Positions 1-7,299 of a stretch of 64,000 nt of DNA are shown piece by piece. The translations under genes were made by a program, and so were the position numbers. The notes beneath the pieces are model-generated. The model was given only the letters and a program-made list of their open reading frames with translations. It was not told the DNA's origin and searched no databases. Each line of letters starts with the position of its first letter. Position 1 is the first letter of the stretch. The DNA is from Actinokineospora fastidiosa (GTDB taxonomy: Bacteria; Actinomycetota; Actinomycetes; Mycobacteriales; Pseudonocardiaceae): NCBI RefSeq assembly GCF_014648415.1, contig NZ_BMRB01000002.1, positions 1,137,260 through 1,201,259 of the forward strand, read 5' to 3'.

Positions 1-1115
1 ACGGTGCGCGCGGCGTCGGCCGAGGGGCGGTCGGCCAGGCCGAGCCGGGCGGCGGGCAACCACCGGTCGGCGACCGGCTCGCACGCGGCGACGACCGCCT
101 CGACGGTCGCGCGGTCGGACATCAGGGCGGCCAGCAGCGCCGCCGGGGTGATCCAGTCGCCGCCGTGCTGGGCGTCGAGGTAGCGGACCTCGAAGTAGCC
201 GTGCGGGCGGACCGGGGGGAACAGGGTGGAGATGTGGTAGTCGAGGTCCGTGGTGGTGGGCACGGTGGGCAGCGCGCCCGCGATCCAGTCGGCGAAGGTG
301 ACGCCGCTCGGCGCGTCCCAGGCGCCTTCTTCCCTGCGCACGCATAACAGGGGCGTGTCGAGGACGTGCCGGGCCCAGGTGCCCACGGGGTCGTCGGTGA
401 TCGGGACGGGTCTGCTGCGCGCGGGGTCGACGCCGAGGACGGCGCGGGTGCGGGTGGACGCCCATCCGGTGACCTGTCCGGACAGGACGGGCGAATTGGC
501 GAACAGCGCGACGAACACGGGCCCCAGCGAGCTGACCGCCGCCCAGCGGACCGCGACGTCGCCGGGCTGGCCGACGTCGATGCAGACCTGCAGGCCCGCG
601 GTGGCGCACATCATCGTGATGCCGTCGGGGCCGATCGGGGCGAAGGCGCGCTCCATCGCCGCGTAGCGCGGGGTGTCGAGCAGGCGGATGGGGGCGCGGA
701 ACGCGTCGGTGCCGCGTTCGCCGAGGGTGAGGCCGACCTCGTCGAGCCGCAGGCAGAGCGTGCGGTGGTCGGCGGTGACCGCGTCGATGAGGTCGCCGAG
801 GTGGGCTGCGGGCTGGGAGGAGATCTCGACCTGCCCGCCGGGTTCGAGGGTGACGGCCGAACCGGCCGGGAGCGGGAGATGGGGACTGTCGGGGCGCAGG
901 GTGCGCGGGGTGTGGGGGCCCAGGGCGGCGGCGAGGGCGTCGGGGTCGAGCGGCCGCCGGGGATCGTCGCGGTGGTGGACGGTCCATTCCAGCTCGACGC
1001 CGGTGAGGCGCGGTGGGCCGTGTTTGAAGCACACCGAGGCGACGTAGGCCTCCGCCTCGACCCTGGCCCGCAAGCGCCGCCCGTCGGGCTGGGCGGCTTC
1101 GCGGAGTGCGGTCAC
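1..1115 (-). CDS. egtA: Glutamate-cysteine ligase EgtA, ergothioneine pathway (C-terminus beyond left edge)
   Basis: ATP-dependent ligase that makes gamma-glutamylcysteine, the sulfur donor for ergothioneine. Translation of the minus strand begins with a GTG at 1115-1113 preceded by an AAAGGGA ribosome site. It runs open for about 371 codons to the window edge, so the C-terminus is missing. The order TGVELEWTVHH (about residue 38), LEPGGQVEISSQP (about 90), then an FANSPVLSG segment and the HYHISTLFPP-like DYHISTLFPPVRPHGYFEVR region with WITP fits the glutamate-cysteine ligase fold of the EgtA family. In actinobacteria egtB, egtC and egtD normally follow egtA, so they would lie to the left of this window. 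The gene is divergent from the TetR gene at 1283, with a palindromic site between them. Confidence 0.85.
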   Translation of the reverse strand, partial: MTALREAAQPDGRRLRARVEAEAYVASVCFKHGPPRLTGVELEWTVHHRDDPRRPLDPDALAAALGPHTPRTLRPDSPHLPLPAGSAVTLEPGGQVEISSQPAAHLGDLIDAVTADHRTLCLRLDEVGLTLGERGTDAFRAPIRLLDTPRYAAMERAFAPIGPDGITMMCATAGLQVCIDVGQPGDVAVRWAAVSSLGPVFVALFANSPVLSGQVTGWASTRTRAVLGVDPARSRPVPITDDPVGTWARHVLDTPLLCVRREEGAWDAPSGVTFADWIAGALPTVPTTTDLDYHISTLFPPVRPHGYFEVRYLDAQHGGDWITPAALLAALMSDRATVEAVVAACEPVADRWLPAARLGLADRPSADAART

Positions 1116-1230
1116 GTGCGTGGTCCCTTTCTGGCGAGAATCGCTGTGCCGTAACATCACCGCTTTGCGGCCCGTCCGACGCTACACGCGGGGACCGACA
1201 GTCGCAGCCGTCCTCGGGGGACGTGATACC

Positions 1231-1250
1231 CAATACGTACGTACGGATTG
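1231..1250. promoter_or_regulatory. Imperfect 20-bp palindrome, probable TetR operator
   Basis: CAATACGTACGTACGGATTG is an inverted repeat whose 10-bp arms match at 9 of 10 positions. It lies 33 bp before the ATG of the TetR-family gene at 1283 and between that gene and the divergent egtA. TetR regulators usually bind palindromes of this size in their own promoter, so autoregulation is inferred. Confidence 0.6.
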
Positions 1251-1282
1251 CTTCTTCCGCACCCGGCTGCCACGATCGCCCC

Positions 1283-1873
1283 ATGCCACGGGTAAGCCAG
1301 GACCACCTCGACGCGCGCCGCCGCCAGATCCTCGACGGGGCCCGCTCCTGCTTCGCCCGCCACGGCTACGAGGGCGCCACGGTGCGCAGGCTCGAGGAGG
1401 CCACCGGCCTGTCCCGGGGCGCGATCTTCCACCACTTCCGCGACAAGGAGTCGCTGTTCCTCGCCCTCGCCGAGGACGACGTGCTGCGGATGACCGAGGT
1501 CGTCGCCGAGCAGGGCCTGGTCCAGGTGATGCGCGACCTGCTGGCCGTGCCCCCCGGCAACGGCGACAGCCCGGCCGACTGGCTGGGCACCCGGCTGGAG
1601 GTCTCCCGGCGGCTGCGCACGGACCCGGAGTTCCGCGCCCGCTGGGCCGAGCGCTCCGAGCAGCTCACCGTCGCCACCCGCAACCGCCTGCTGCGCCAGC
1701 GCGAGGCGGGCAACCTGCGCGACGACATCGATGTGACGGTGCTCACGGCCTTCCTGGAGTTGGTCCTGGAGGGCCTGGTGAGCCACATGGCGATGGGGCT
1801 GCCCGCGGAAAACCTGGGGCCGGTGCTGGACCTCGTCGAGGAGAGTGTGCGCAGGCACCGTCGAGGAGGGTGA
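1283..1873 (+). CDS. TetR-family regulator, AcnR-like
   Basis: A 196-residue one-component repressor. The N-terminal helix-turn-helix (about residues 10-60) includes ARSCFARHGYEGATVRRLEE and RGAIFHHFRDKESLF, and close relatives with these phrases include the aconitase repressor AcnR of corynebacteria and mycobacteria. The C-terminal ligand domain is all helical. ATG 1283 is chosen because residues before it have no TetR similarity; there is no clear ribosome site, so translation may be leaderless. The stop overlaps the start of the MFS gene by one base, giving a regulator-exporter operon. No aconitase gene is in view, so the regulon may differ from that of AcnR. Confidence 0.85.
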   Translation: MPRVSQDHLDARRRQILDGARSCFARHGYEGATVRRLEEATGLSRGAIFHHFRDKESLFLALAEDDVLRMTEVVAEQGLVQVMRDLLAVPPGNGDSPADWLGTRLEVSRRLRTDPEFRARWAERSEQLTVATRNRLLRQREAGNLRDDIDVTVLTAFLELVLEGLVSHMAMGLPAENLGPVLDLVEESVRRHRRGG

Positions 1874-3024
1874 TGCGCGCGTACCTGGGGGCGGCGACCT
1901 GCGCGCGGGTCGCGGACGAGATGGTCGGCGTCGCGGTCGTCCTGCTGGTGCTGGGGCGGACCGGCGATCCTCTGCTGGCGGGCGCGATGGTGACGGCGTA
2001 CACCCTGCCGTCGGTGGTGTCCGGGCCGCTGTTGGGCGCGTGGCTGGACCGCACCGCGCACCGGCGTGCGGTGCTGGCGCTCGGCGGGGTGCTGCTGGCG
2101 CTGTCCTGCGTCGGCATGGTGGTGACGAGCGGCTGGCCGCCGTACGCGCTGGCGGCGCTCACCGGCTTCGCGCTGCCGCTGACCAGCGGCGGCTATTCGA
2201 GCCTGGTGCCGCACCTGGCCGCCGACCTGACCCGGGCCAACGCGCTGGACGCGGCGGTGTTCAACCTCGCCGCCATCGCGGGCCCGGCCCTCGCGGGCGC
2301 CCTGGCCGCCCTGGTGTCCCCCGAGGCGGCGGTGCTCGCGATCGCGGTCCTCGCGGCGCTCGGCGCGGCGCTGACCGGTCTGCTGCCCGCGATGCCGCCC
2401 ACGCGGGCCGACCGGCCGGGCCTGCTGTCGACGGTCCGCGCGGGCCTGGCCCATCTGGTGCGCACCCCGCCGCTGCGCGGCGCGACCCTCACCACGGTGC
2501 TGAGCCTGGGCTCGGTGGGCATCCTGGCGACGGCGATCCCGCTGTGGACGGCGGAACTGGGGGCGGGCCGGGAGGCGGCGGGCGCGGTGTGGGCGGTGCT
2601 GGAGGCGGGCTGCCTGGCCGCGACCCTGCTGCTCGGCAGGCGGCTGCTCGGACGGCGGGTGGACGTCGTGGTGTACGGGTGCGTGGCGGCGTACGGCGCC
2701 ATGCTGCTGACCTGGCCACTGGCCGACTCGCTCACGGTCCTGCTGGTGCTGGTGCTCGTGACGGGCTTCGCCGAGGGCCTGGCACTGCCCGGGATCATGG
2801 CGGTCCGCCAGCGCCACAGCCCACCGGAACTGCTGGCCCAGGTGGCCACGACCGGCGCCAGCCTCAAGATCGCCGCGTTCGCCGTCGGCGCGACCGCGGG
2901 CGGCTGGCTGGTCCCGGCGGCGGGCCCGGGCACGGCGATCGCGGTGGTGGCCGCGGCCCAACTGGCGGCAGCGGGGCTGGGTGCGCTGGCGGGCTGTTCG
3001 CGTCCTAGTCCGGTGGCGGCGTAG
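1873..3024 (+). CDS. MFS transporter
   Basis: A 383-residue major facilitator permease with roughly 11-12 hydrophobic segments. The inter-helix motif LLGAWLDRTAHRRAV (about residues 55-70) is the loop 2-3 signature of the family. ATG 1873 shares one base with the TGA of the TetR gene, and GAGGAGGG sits just upstream; GTG 1870 in the same frame is an alternative. It is probably a drug or metabolite exporter controlled by the preceding regulator. The substrate cannot be read from the sequence. Confidence 0.85.
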   Translation: MRAYLGAATCARVADEMVGVAVVLLVLGRTGDPLLAGAMVTAYTLPSVVSGPLLGAWLDRTAHRRAVLALGGVLLALSCVGMVVTSGWPPYALAALTGFALPLTSGGYSSLVPHLAADLTRANALDAAVFNLAAIAGPALAGALAALVSPEAAVLAIAVLAALGAALTGLLPAMPPTRADRPGLLSTVRAGLAHLVRTPPLRGATLTTVLSLGSVGILATAIPLWTAELGAGREAAGAVWAVLEAGCLAATLLLGRRLLGRRVDVVVYGCVAAYGAMLLTWPLADSLTVLLVLVLVTGFAEGLALPGIMAVRQRHSPPELLAQVATTGASLKIAAFAVGATAGGWLVPAAGPGTAIAVVAAAQLAAAGLGALAGCSRPSPVAA

Positions 3025-3268
3025 CTGGATTACCAGCCTGCTTCCACCTCTTCGGACTCGCCCCGGCGTTGCCTGTCGACCGCGTGCTCGAGTGCAGGGG
3101 TATCGACACCCCGCTCGCGGAGCCCAGGCCCCAACTCACTGCCGGACAGCACCGCGAGCCCGCACTAAGCACACGCTAAATGCCCACAAAGAGTCGCTGA
3201 CGATTAGCGGGGCAGCCAGCGGAAAGGCCAGATCGAGCCCAACCGCCGAAGGGGTATGGGGTAGGCGG

Positions 3269-3703
3269 CTAGTCCGCTGACGTCCCCAGCAGGTAGCCCG
3301 CCCAGTAGGCGTCCAGGGGGACCAGGTCGTAGTCGCGGCACTCGGGGAGGTTCGCGCCGCTGATGCGGACCGTGCAGCCGCCGCGTTCCAAAGGGAGGTT
3401 CCGCAGCAGCAGGGACCACTGCCAGACGCCGGTGGCGTCGCGTCTCGCGCCCGTCGTGCTGGCCGGGTAGGGGGCCTCGACGATGTGCACGATGGCGTCG
3501 CCCGGGGTCGGGCGGGTGGCGCCGTGGCACTGGTCGATCTCCACCAGGAGCCTGCCGCCGTCGGCGGGCTGGAACAGGGTCACCAGGCGGAACCGGTGGC
3601 CGCCGAGGTCGTCGCGGACGCCCAGGACGCGGCGGGTCCGGTTCTCCACCACGACGCGGCACGCGTCCTCCGGCGCGTCCACGGGTTCGAGGGTCATCCG
3701 CAT
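3269..3703 (-). CDS. Hypothetical protein, 144 aa
   Basis: I do not recognise this protein. It is soluble, predicted mostly beta-strand, with three cysteines and no signal peptide. ATG 3703 or ATG 3697 could start it; neither has a strong ribosome site. It is divergent from the CNNM pair at 3961 and convergent with the MFS gene. The 244 bp between it and the MFS gene (3025-3268) show no gene and no clear terminator. Amino-acid composition looks like a real protein, but nothing else confirms it. Confidence 0.55.
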   Translation of the reverse strand: MRMTLEPVDAPEDACRVVVENRTRRVLGVRDDLGGHRFRLVTLFQPADGGRLLVEIDQCHGATRPTPGDAIVHIVEAPYPASTTGARRDATGVWQWSLLLRNLPLERGGCTVRISGANLPECRDYDLVPLDAYWAGYLLGTSAD

Positions 3704-3813
3704 GTGACTCGTCTACCACCACCGGCGACGCGCTGTCGGGAAGAAGACACCGGGTCACCCGGACGCCTTAGACTGTGCCGGTTCACGCCGGTTCGTGCCC
3801 GGTTCCCGGGCTC

Positions 3814-3926
3814 CTGCCGGGCTCCGCCGGTGCCCGGCAGGCCGACCATCCGCCGAGGAGTGACCCCCGACATGCGCGAGGCGCAGTCCCCCGGTCGCAG
3901 TAGCGAGCCGGGAGAGAGTCCCGGCT
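3814..3926 (+). promoter_or_regulatory. Structured leader upstream of the CNNM operon
   Basis: Two hairpins lie in the 257-bp region before the first CNNM gene. CTGCCGGGC at 3814-3822 pairs with GCCCGGCAG at 3832-3840 (9 bp, 9-nt loop). AGCCGGGA at 3906-3913 pairs with TCCCGGCT at 3919-3926 (8 bp, 5-nt loop). I looked for the M-box, manganese yybP-ykoY and c-di-AMP ydaO cores and found none, so no known riboswitch class is claimed. Confidence 0.3.
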
Positions 3927-3964
3927 GCCATACCGGTCCGGAAGCCGAGCGGGGTGCTCGGTGA
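3872..3964 (+). CDS. Possible 30-aa leader peptide coupled to the CNNM gene
   Basis: An ATG at 3872, 11 nt after a GAGGAG ribosome site, opens a 30-codon frame that stops with TGA at 3962-3964. That stop overlaps the GTG (3961-3963) of the next gene in the GTGA arrangement used throughout this window for coupled genes. The downstream gene has no good ribosome site of its own, so it may depend on ribosomes finishing this frame. The peptide (MREAQSPGRSSEPGESPG...) has no recognisable function and could be only a translated leader. Confidence 0.4.
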   Translation: MREAQSPGRSSEPGESPGCHTGPEAERGAR

Positions 3965-5277
3965 CCGGAGTCCTGTTGAGCGTGCTCGGCCTGCTGGCGG
4001 TGACGGTGCTGACCGCGGGCACCGCGCTCTTCGTCGCCGCCGAGTTCTCCCTGACGACGCTGGAGCGCACCCAGGTCGACCAGCACGCCGCCACCGTCGG
4101 CGACCGGCGGGCGCTGGCCATCCAGAAGGCGCACCGCACCCTGTCCTTCCAGCTCTCCGGGGCGCAGCTGGGCATCACGATCACCACGCTGGTCACCGGC
4201 TACATCGCCGAGCCCGCGATCGCCGAGCTGATCGAGCCCGCCTTCACCGCGCTGGACGTGCCCGAGTCGGTGGCAGGCCCCATCGCGCTGGTGATCGCGC
4301 TGACGCTGGCCACCGCGCTGTCGATGGTGTTCGGCGAGCTGGTGCCCAAGAACCTGGCCATCGCCCGGCCGCTGCCCACCGCGCGCGCCGTCACCATCCC
4401 GCAGATGGCGTTCACCTCGGCGCTGCGCTGGCTGATCCACGGCCTCAACGGCGCGGCGAACTGGGCGGTCCGCGGGCTCGGCGTCGAGCCGCAGGAGGAG
4501 CTGCGCTCGGCGCGCTCGCCGCAGGAGCTGGGCGGCCTGGTCCGCTCCAGCGCCGCCCTGGGCACGCTCGACACCGAGACCGCGGCGCTGCTGAGCCGGT
4601 CCCTGGTCTTCGGCGACCGGGTGGCCGCCGAGCTGATGACCCCGAGGGTGCGGGTGCGGGCGCTGCGGGCGGACGCGGCCGTGCCGGAGCTGATCGAGCT
4701 GGCCCGCGCGTCCGGCCACTCCCGGTTCCCCGTGCACGGCGGCGACCTCGACGACGTGCGCGGCGTGGTCCACGTCAAGCAGGTGTTCGCCGTGCCGCAG
4801 GCGCAGCGCGCCACCACCCGGGTCGGGTCGCTGGCCCGGCCGGTGCTGACCGTGCCGGAGACCCTGGAGGGCGACGCGCTGCTGGAGCGGCTGCGCGGCA
4901 CCGGCCTGCAGGTCGCCATCGTGGTCGACGAGTACGGCGGCACCGCGGGCCTGGTCACCCTGGAGGACCTGGTCGAGGAGATCGTCGGCGACGTGCGCGA
5001 CGAGCACGACCGCGGCGAGGTCGCCCCGGTGCGCAGGCTGGGCCGGGAGAGCTGGCTGGTCTCCGGCCTGCTGCGCGACGACGAGCTGGCCGAGGCCACC
5101 GGCTTCCGGATGCCCGAGGGCGAGTACGAGACGCTGGGCGGGCTGGTGCTCACCCGGCTGGGCCGCATCCCGGCCGTCAACGACGAGCTCAGCGTCGACG
5201 GCTGGCGGATCACCGTGCTGCGCATGGACCGCCACCGGGTGGCCGAGCTGCGGCTGGCGCGGGGGGCCGAGGCGTGA
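3961..5277 (+). CDS. CNNM/CorC-family membrane protein with CBS pair (first of two)
   Basis: A 438-residue integral membrane protein of the CNNM (DUF21) family, implicated in Mg2+/Co2+ export or homeostasis. An N-terminal transmembrane DUF21 region (about 1-190) includes GAQLGITI and FGELVPKNLAIA, followed by a CBS pair (TPRVRVRAL to the VVDEYGGTAGLVTLEDLVEE segment, about 220-345). A C-terminal CorC/HlyC domain begins near RLGRESWLVSGLL. It is 4 bp-coupled to a paralogue at 5274. Mycobacterium tuberculosis Rv1841c/Rv1842c is a similar tandem pair. GTG 3961 is the start implied by its overlap with the upstream leader frame. Confidence 0.88.
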   Translation: MTGVLLSVLGLLAVTVLTAGTALFVAAEFSLTTLERTQVDQHAATVGDRRALAIQKAHRTLSFQLSGAQLGITITTLVTGYIAEPAIAELIEPAFTALDVPESVAGPIALVIALTLATALSMVFGELVPKNLAIARPLPTARAVTIPQMAFTSALRWLIHGLNGAANWAVRGLGVEPQEELRSARSPQELGGLVRSSAALGTLDTETAALLSRSLVFGDRVAAELMTPRVRVRALRADAAVPELIELARASGHSRFPVHGGDLDDVRGVVHVKQVFAVPQAQRATTRVGSLARPVLTVPETLEGDALLERLRGTGLQVAIVVDEYGGTAGLVTLEDLVEEIVGDVRDEHDRGEVAPVRRLGRESWLVSGLLRDDELAEATGFRMPEGEYETLGGLVLTRLGRIPAVNDELSVDGWRITVLRMDRHRVAELRLARGAEA

Positions 5278-6311
5278 CCGACGTCCTCGCGCTCGGCGCT
5301 ACCGTGCTCCTGCTGCTGGGCAACGGCTTCTTCGTCGGCGCCGAGTTCGCCATCATCACCGCCCGCCGCGACCGGCTGGAGGCGCTCGTCCGCGACGGCC
5401 AGCGGCGCGCGGCGACCGTCGTCGAGGCGGGCAGGCGGCTGCCGCTGCTGATCGCGGGCGCGCAGCTGGGCATCACGGTGTGCTCGCTCGGCCTGGGCGC
5501 GCTGTCCGAGCCCGTCATCGCCCACCTGCTGGAGGCGCCGCTGAGCGCGCTGGGGATGCCGTCGGCTGTGGTGCACGGCATCGCGTTCGCCATCGCGCTG
5601 GGCGTCGTCGTCACCCTGCACACGGTCATCGGCGAGATGGTGCCGAAGAACCTGGCCATCGCCGGTCCGGAGCGCGCGGCGATGGCGCTGGTGCCCGCCC
5701 ACTACGCGTTCTGCCGCATGGTGCGCCCGGTGCTGGCGCTGTTCACCTCGGTGTCGACGTGGCTGCTCGGCCTGGGCAACGTCGAGCCCAAGGACGAGGT
5801 GGAGAACGCCTACACCCACGACGAGCTGGCCACGCTGATCGCCGAGTCCCGCCGCGAGGGCCTGCTCGACGCCCCGGAGCACCGGCGGCTGGCCCAGACG
5901 CTGTCCTCGGTCGGCCGGACGGTCGCCGAGGTCATGGTCCCGCTCGACCGGATCACGATGGTGCCGCACCCGCCCACGGTCGGCGACATCGCCGCGGCGG
6001 TGTCCGACACCGGGTTCTCCCGGTTCCCCGTGCGCCGCGGCGACGGCGGGCTCGACGGGTACGTGCACGTCAAGGACGTGCTCGACCAGGTCGACGCCGA
6101 CCCGGCGACGGTGGTGCGGGTGCGGAACCTGCCCGAGGTGCCCGCCGACTCGCGCCTGGACGACGCGCTGGCCGCGCTGCGCCGGGCGCACAGCCACCTG
6201 GCCAAGGCGGTAGCGGCGGACCGTACCGTGGTGGGTGTGGTGGCGTTGGAGGACCTGGTCGAGGAGTACGTCGGCCGGGTGCGCGACGGGACGCACGTGC
6301 GCAATGACTGA
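5274..6311 (+). CDS. CNNM/CorC-family membrane protein with CBS pair (second of two)
   Basis: A 345-residue paralogue of the preceding protein with the same plan: DUF21 transmembrane domain (GAQLGITVCSLGLGALSEPV, IGEMVPKNLAIAGP) and two CBS repeats (VMVPLDRITMVP onward, GVVALEDLVEEYVG). It is about 90 residues shorter and lacks the C-terminal CorC/HlyC domain of its partner. The GTG start at 5274 overlaps the previous stop as GTGA. The two probably form a heteromeric transporter or regulator in the cytoplasmic membrane; this is inferred from the coupling. Confidence 0.88.
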   Translation: MTDVLALGATVLLLLGNGFFVGAEFAIITARRDRLEALVRDGQRRAATVVEAGRRLPLLIAGAQLGITVCSLGLGALSEPVIAHLLEAPLSALGMPSAVVHGIAFAIALGVVVTLHTVIGEMVPKNLAIAGPERAAMALVPAHYAFCRMVRPVLALFTSVSTWLLGLGNVEPKDEVENAYTHDELATLIAESRREGLLDAPEHRRLAQTLSSVGRTVAEVMVPLDRITMVPHPPTVGDIAAAVSDTGFSRFPVRRGDGGLDGYVHVKDVLDQVDADPATVVRVRNLPEVPADSRLDDALAALRRAHSHLAKAVAADRTVVGVVALEDLVEEYVGRVRDGTHVRND

Positions 6312-7173
6312 GGTTCTTCCCGAGGCGGTCTGGCACGGGCGGCGGGCGGCGCACGTGGCGTTCGTGCGCCGCTGGACGGGGCCGCACCTGGCTCGGCGGC
6401 AGCGCCGCGAGAAGCACCCGGTGCTGGACTTTCTGTTCACCTACTACTCCCACCGGCCCGCGCGGCTGGAGCGCTGGCACCCGGGGCCGGGGGTGGTGCT
6501 GGCGGGCGACTCGGCGCGCGAGTACCTGGAGTTCCCGGGGTACGTCGAGGTCGCGGGCGGGGTGGCGCTGGACCCCGAGCTGCCCGAGCCGCGGCGGCGG
6601 ACCGCGGAGTTCGTCCGCGCCCTGCTGTCGGCGACGCGGTCGCGCCCGCCGCGCCTGGGCTGCTTCGGACTGCACGAGTGGGCGATGGTCTACCGGGCGC
6701 CGGAGACCCGGCACGCCTGGCCGCTGCGGCTGGGCCCGGACGGCACGGACGCGGTCGTCGAGTCCTCGACGATCCGGTGTGGACACTTCGACGCCTACCG
6801 CTTCTTCACCCCGGATGCCCGCCCGCTCAACACGTTGTCGCCCACCCGGGAGTCGCAGGTGGACAACGAGCAGCCGGGGTGCCTGCACGGCAACATGGAC
6901 CTGTTCAAGTGGGCCTACAAGCTGGACCCCTACACGCCGTCCGAGCTGACCGCCCGGTGCTTCGCGCTCGCCGTCGACATCCGGGAACTGGACATGCGGG
7001 CGAGCCCGTACGACCTGGCGGACCTGGGCTACTCCCCCGTGCGCATCGAGACCGAGCGGGGACGGGCGGAGTACGTGCGGGCCCAGGCCGCCTTCGCCGA
7101 GCGCGCCGCGCCACTGCGGAGCGCGCTGATCGAGCTGTGCTCGACACTGCTCGACGCGACAGCATCTCGCTGA
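6304..7173 (+). CDS. Conserved actinobacterial protein, often labelled 3-methyladenine DNA glycosylase
   Basis: A 289-residue soluble protein overlapping the CNNM stop by 8 bp. Recognisable blocks are EKHPVLDFLFTYYSHRPARL (about 38-57), CGHFDAYRFFTPDARPLN (about 160-177) and EQPGCLHGNMDLFKWAYKL (about 190-208). I recall close relatives carrying the database name 3-methyladenine DNA glycosylase. I see neither a helix-hairpin-helix/GPD motif nor the MPG fold signatures that would justify it, so the activity should be treated as unknown. The conserved Cys and His residues in the middle could form an active or metal site. Confidence 0.75.
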   Translation: MTEVLPEAVWHGRRAAHVAFVRRWTGPHLARRQRREKHPVLDFLFTYYSHRPARLERWHPGPGVVLAGDSAREYLEFPGYVEVAGGVALDPELPEPRRRTAEFVRALLSATRSRPPRLGCFGLHEWAMVYRAPETRHAWPLRLGPDGTDAVVESSTIRCGHFDAYRFFTPDARPLNTLSPTRESQVDNEQPGCLHGNMDLFKWAYKLDPYTPSELTARCFALAVDIRELDMRASPYDLADLGYSPVRIETERGRAEYVRAQAAFAERAAPLRSALIELCSTLLDATASR

Positions 7174-7185
7174 TCAAGCCCAGGA

Positions 7186-7234
7186 TTGACACCGGCGCCG
7201 TGCTGGGACTTCAATCCGCATGAGGTCCAGACCA
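7186..7234 (+). promoter_or_regulatory. Chitinase promoter with DasR-like (dre) site
   Basis: TTGACA at 7186-7191 and TTCAAT at 7210-7215 (18-bp spacer) resemble a housekeeping promoter. AGGTCCAGACCA at 7223-7234 follows, at or just after the expected start of transcription. It resembles the TGGTCTAGACCA core bound by DasR and the repeat found in Streptomyces chitinase promoters. Repression by DasR, relieved by glucosamine phosphates, is inferred. Confidence 0.55.
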
Positions 7235-7299
7235 ATTCCCCTGCCCCCTGCGGACCGGCAGCGTCCCGCGGCCGGCGCAGGTCCCCACCGGGAGGCCCT

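Noticed and set aside
165-1154. Long plus-strand frames across the left end
   Set aside because: They are antisense to egtA, whose translation matches the family and has a good start.
3704-3960. M-box, manganese (yybP-ykoY) or c-di-AMP riboswitch ahead of the CNNM pair
   Set aside because: The hairpins are real but none of the conserved core sequences of these classes is present; only a generic structured leader is claimed.
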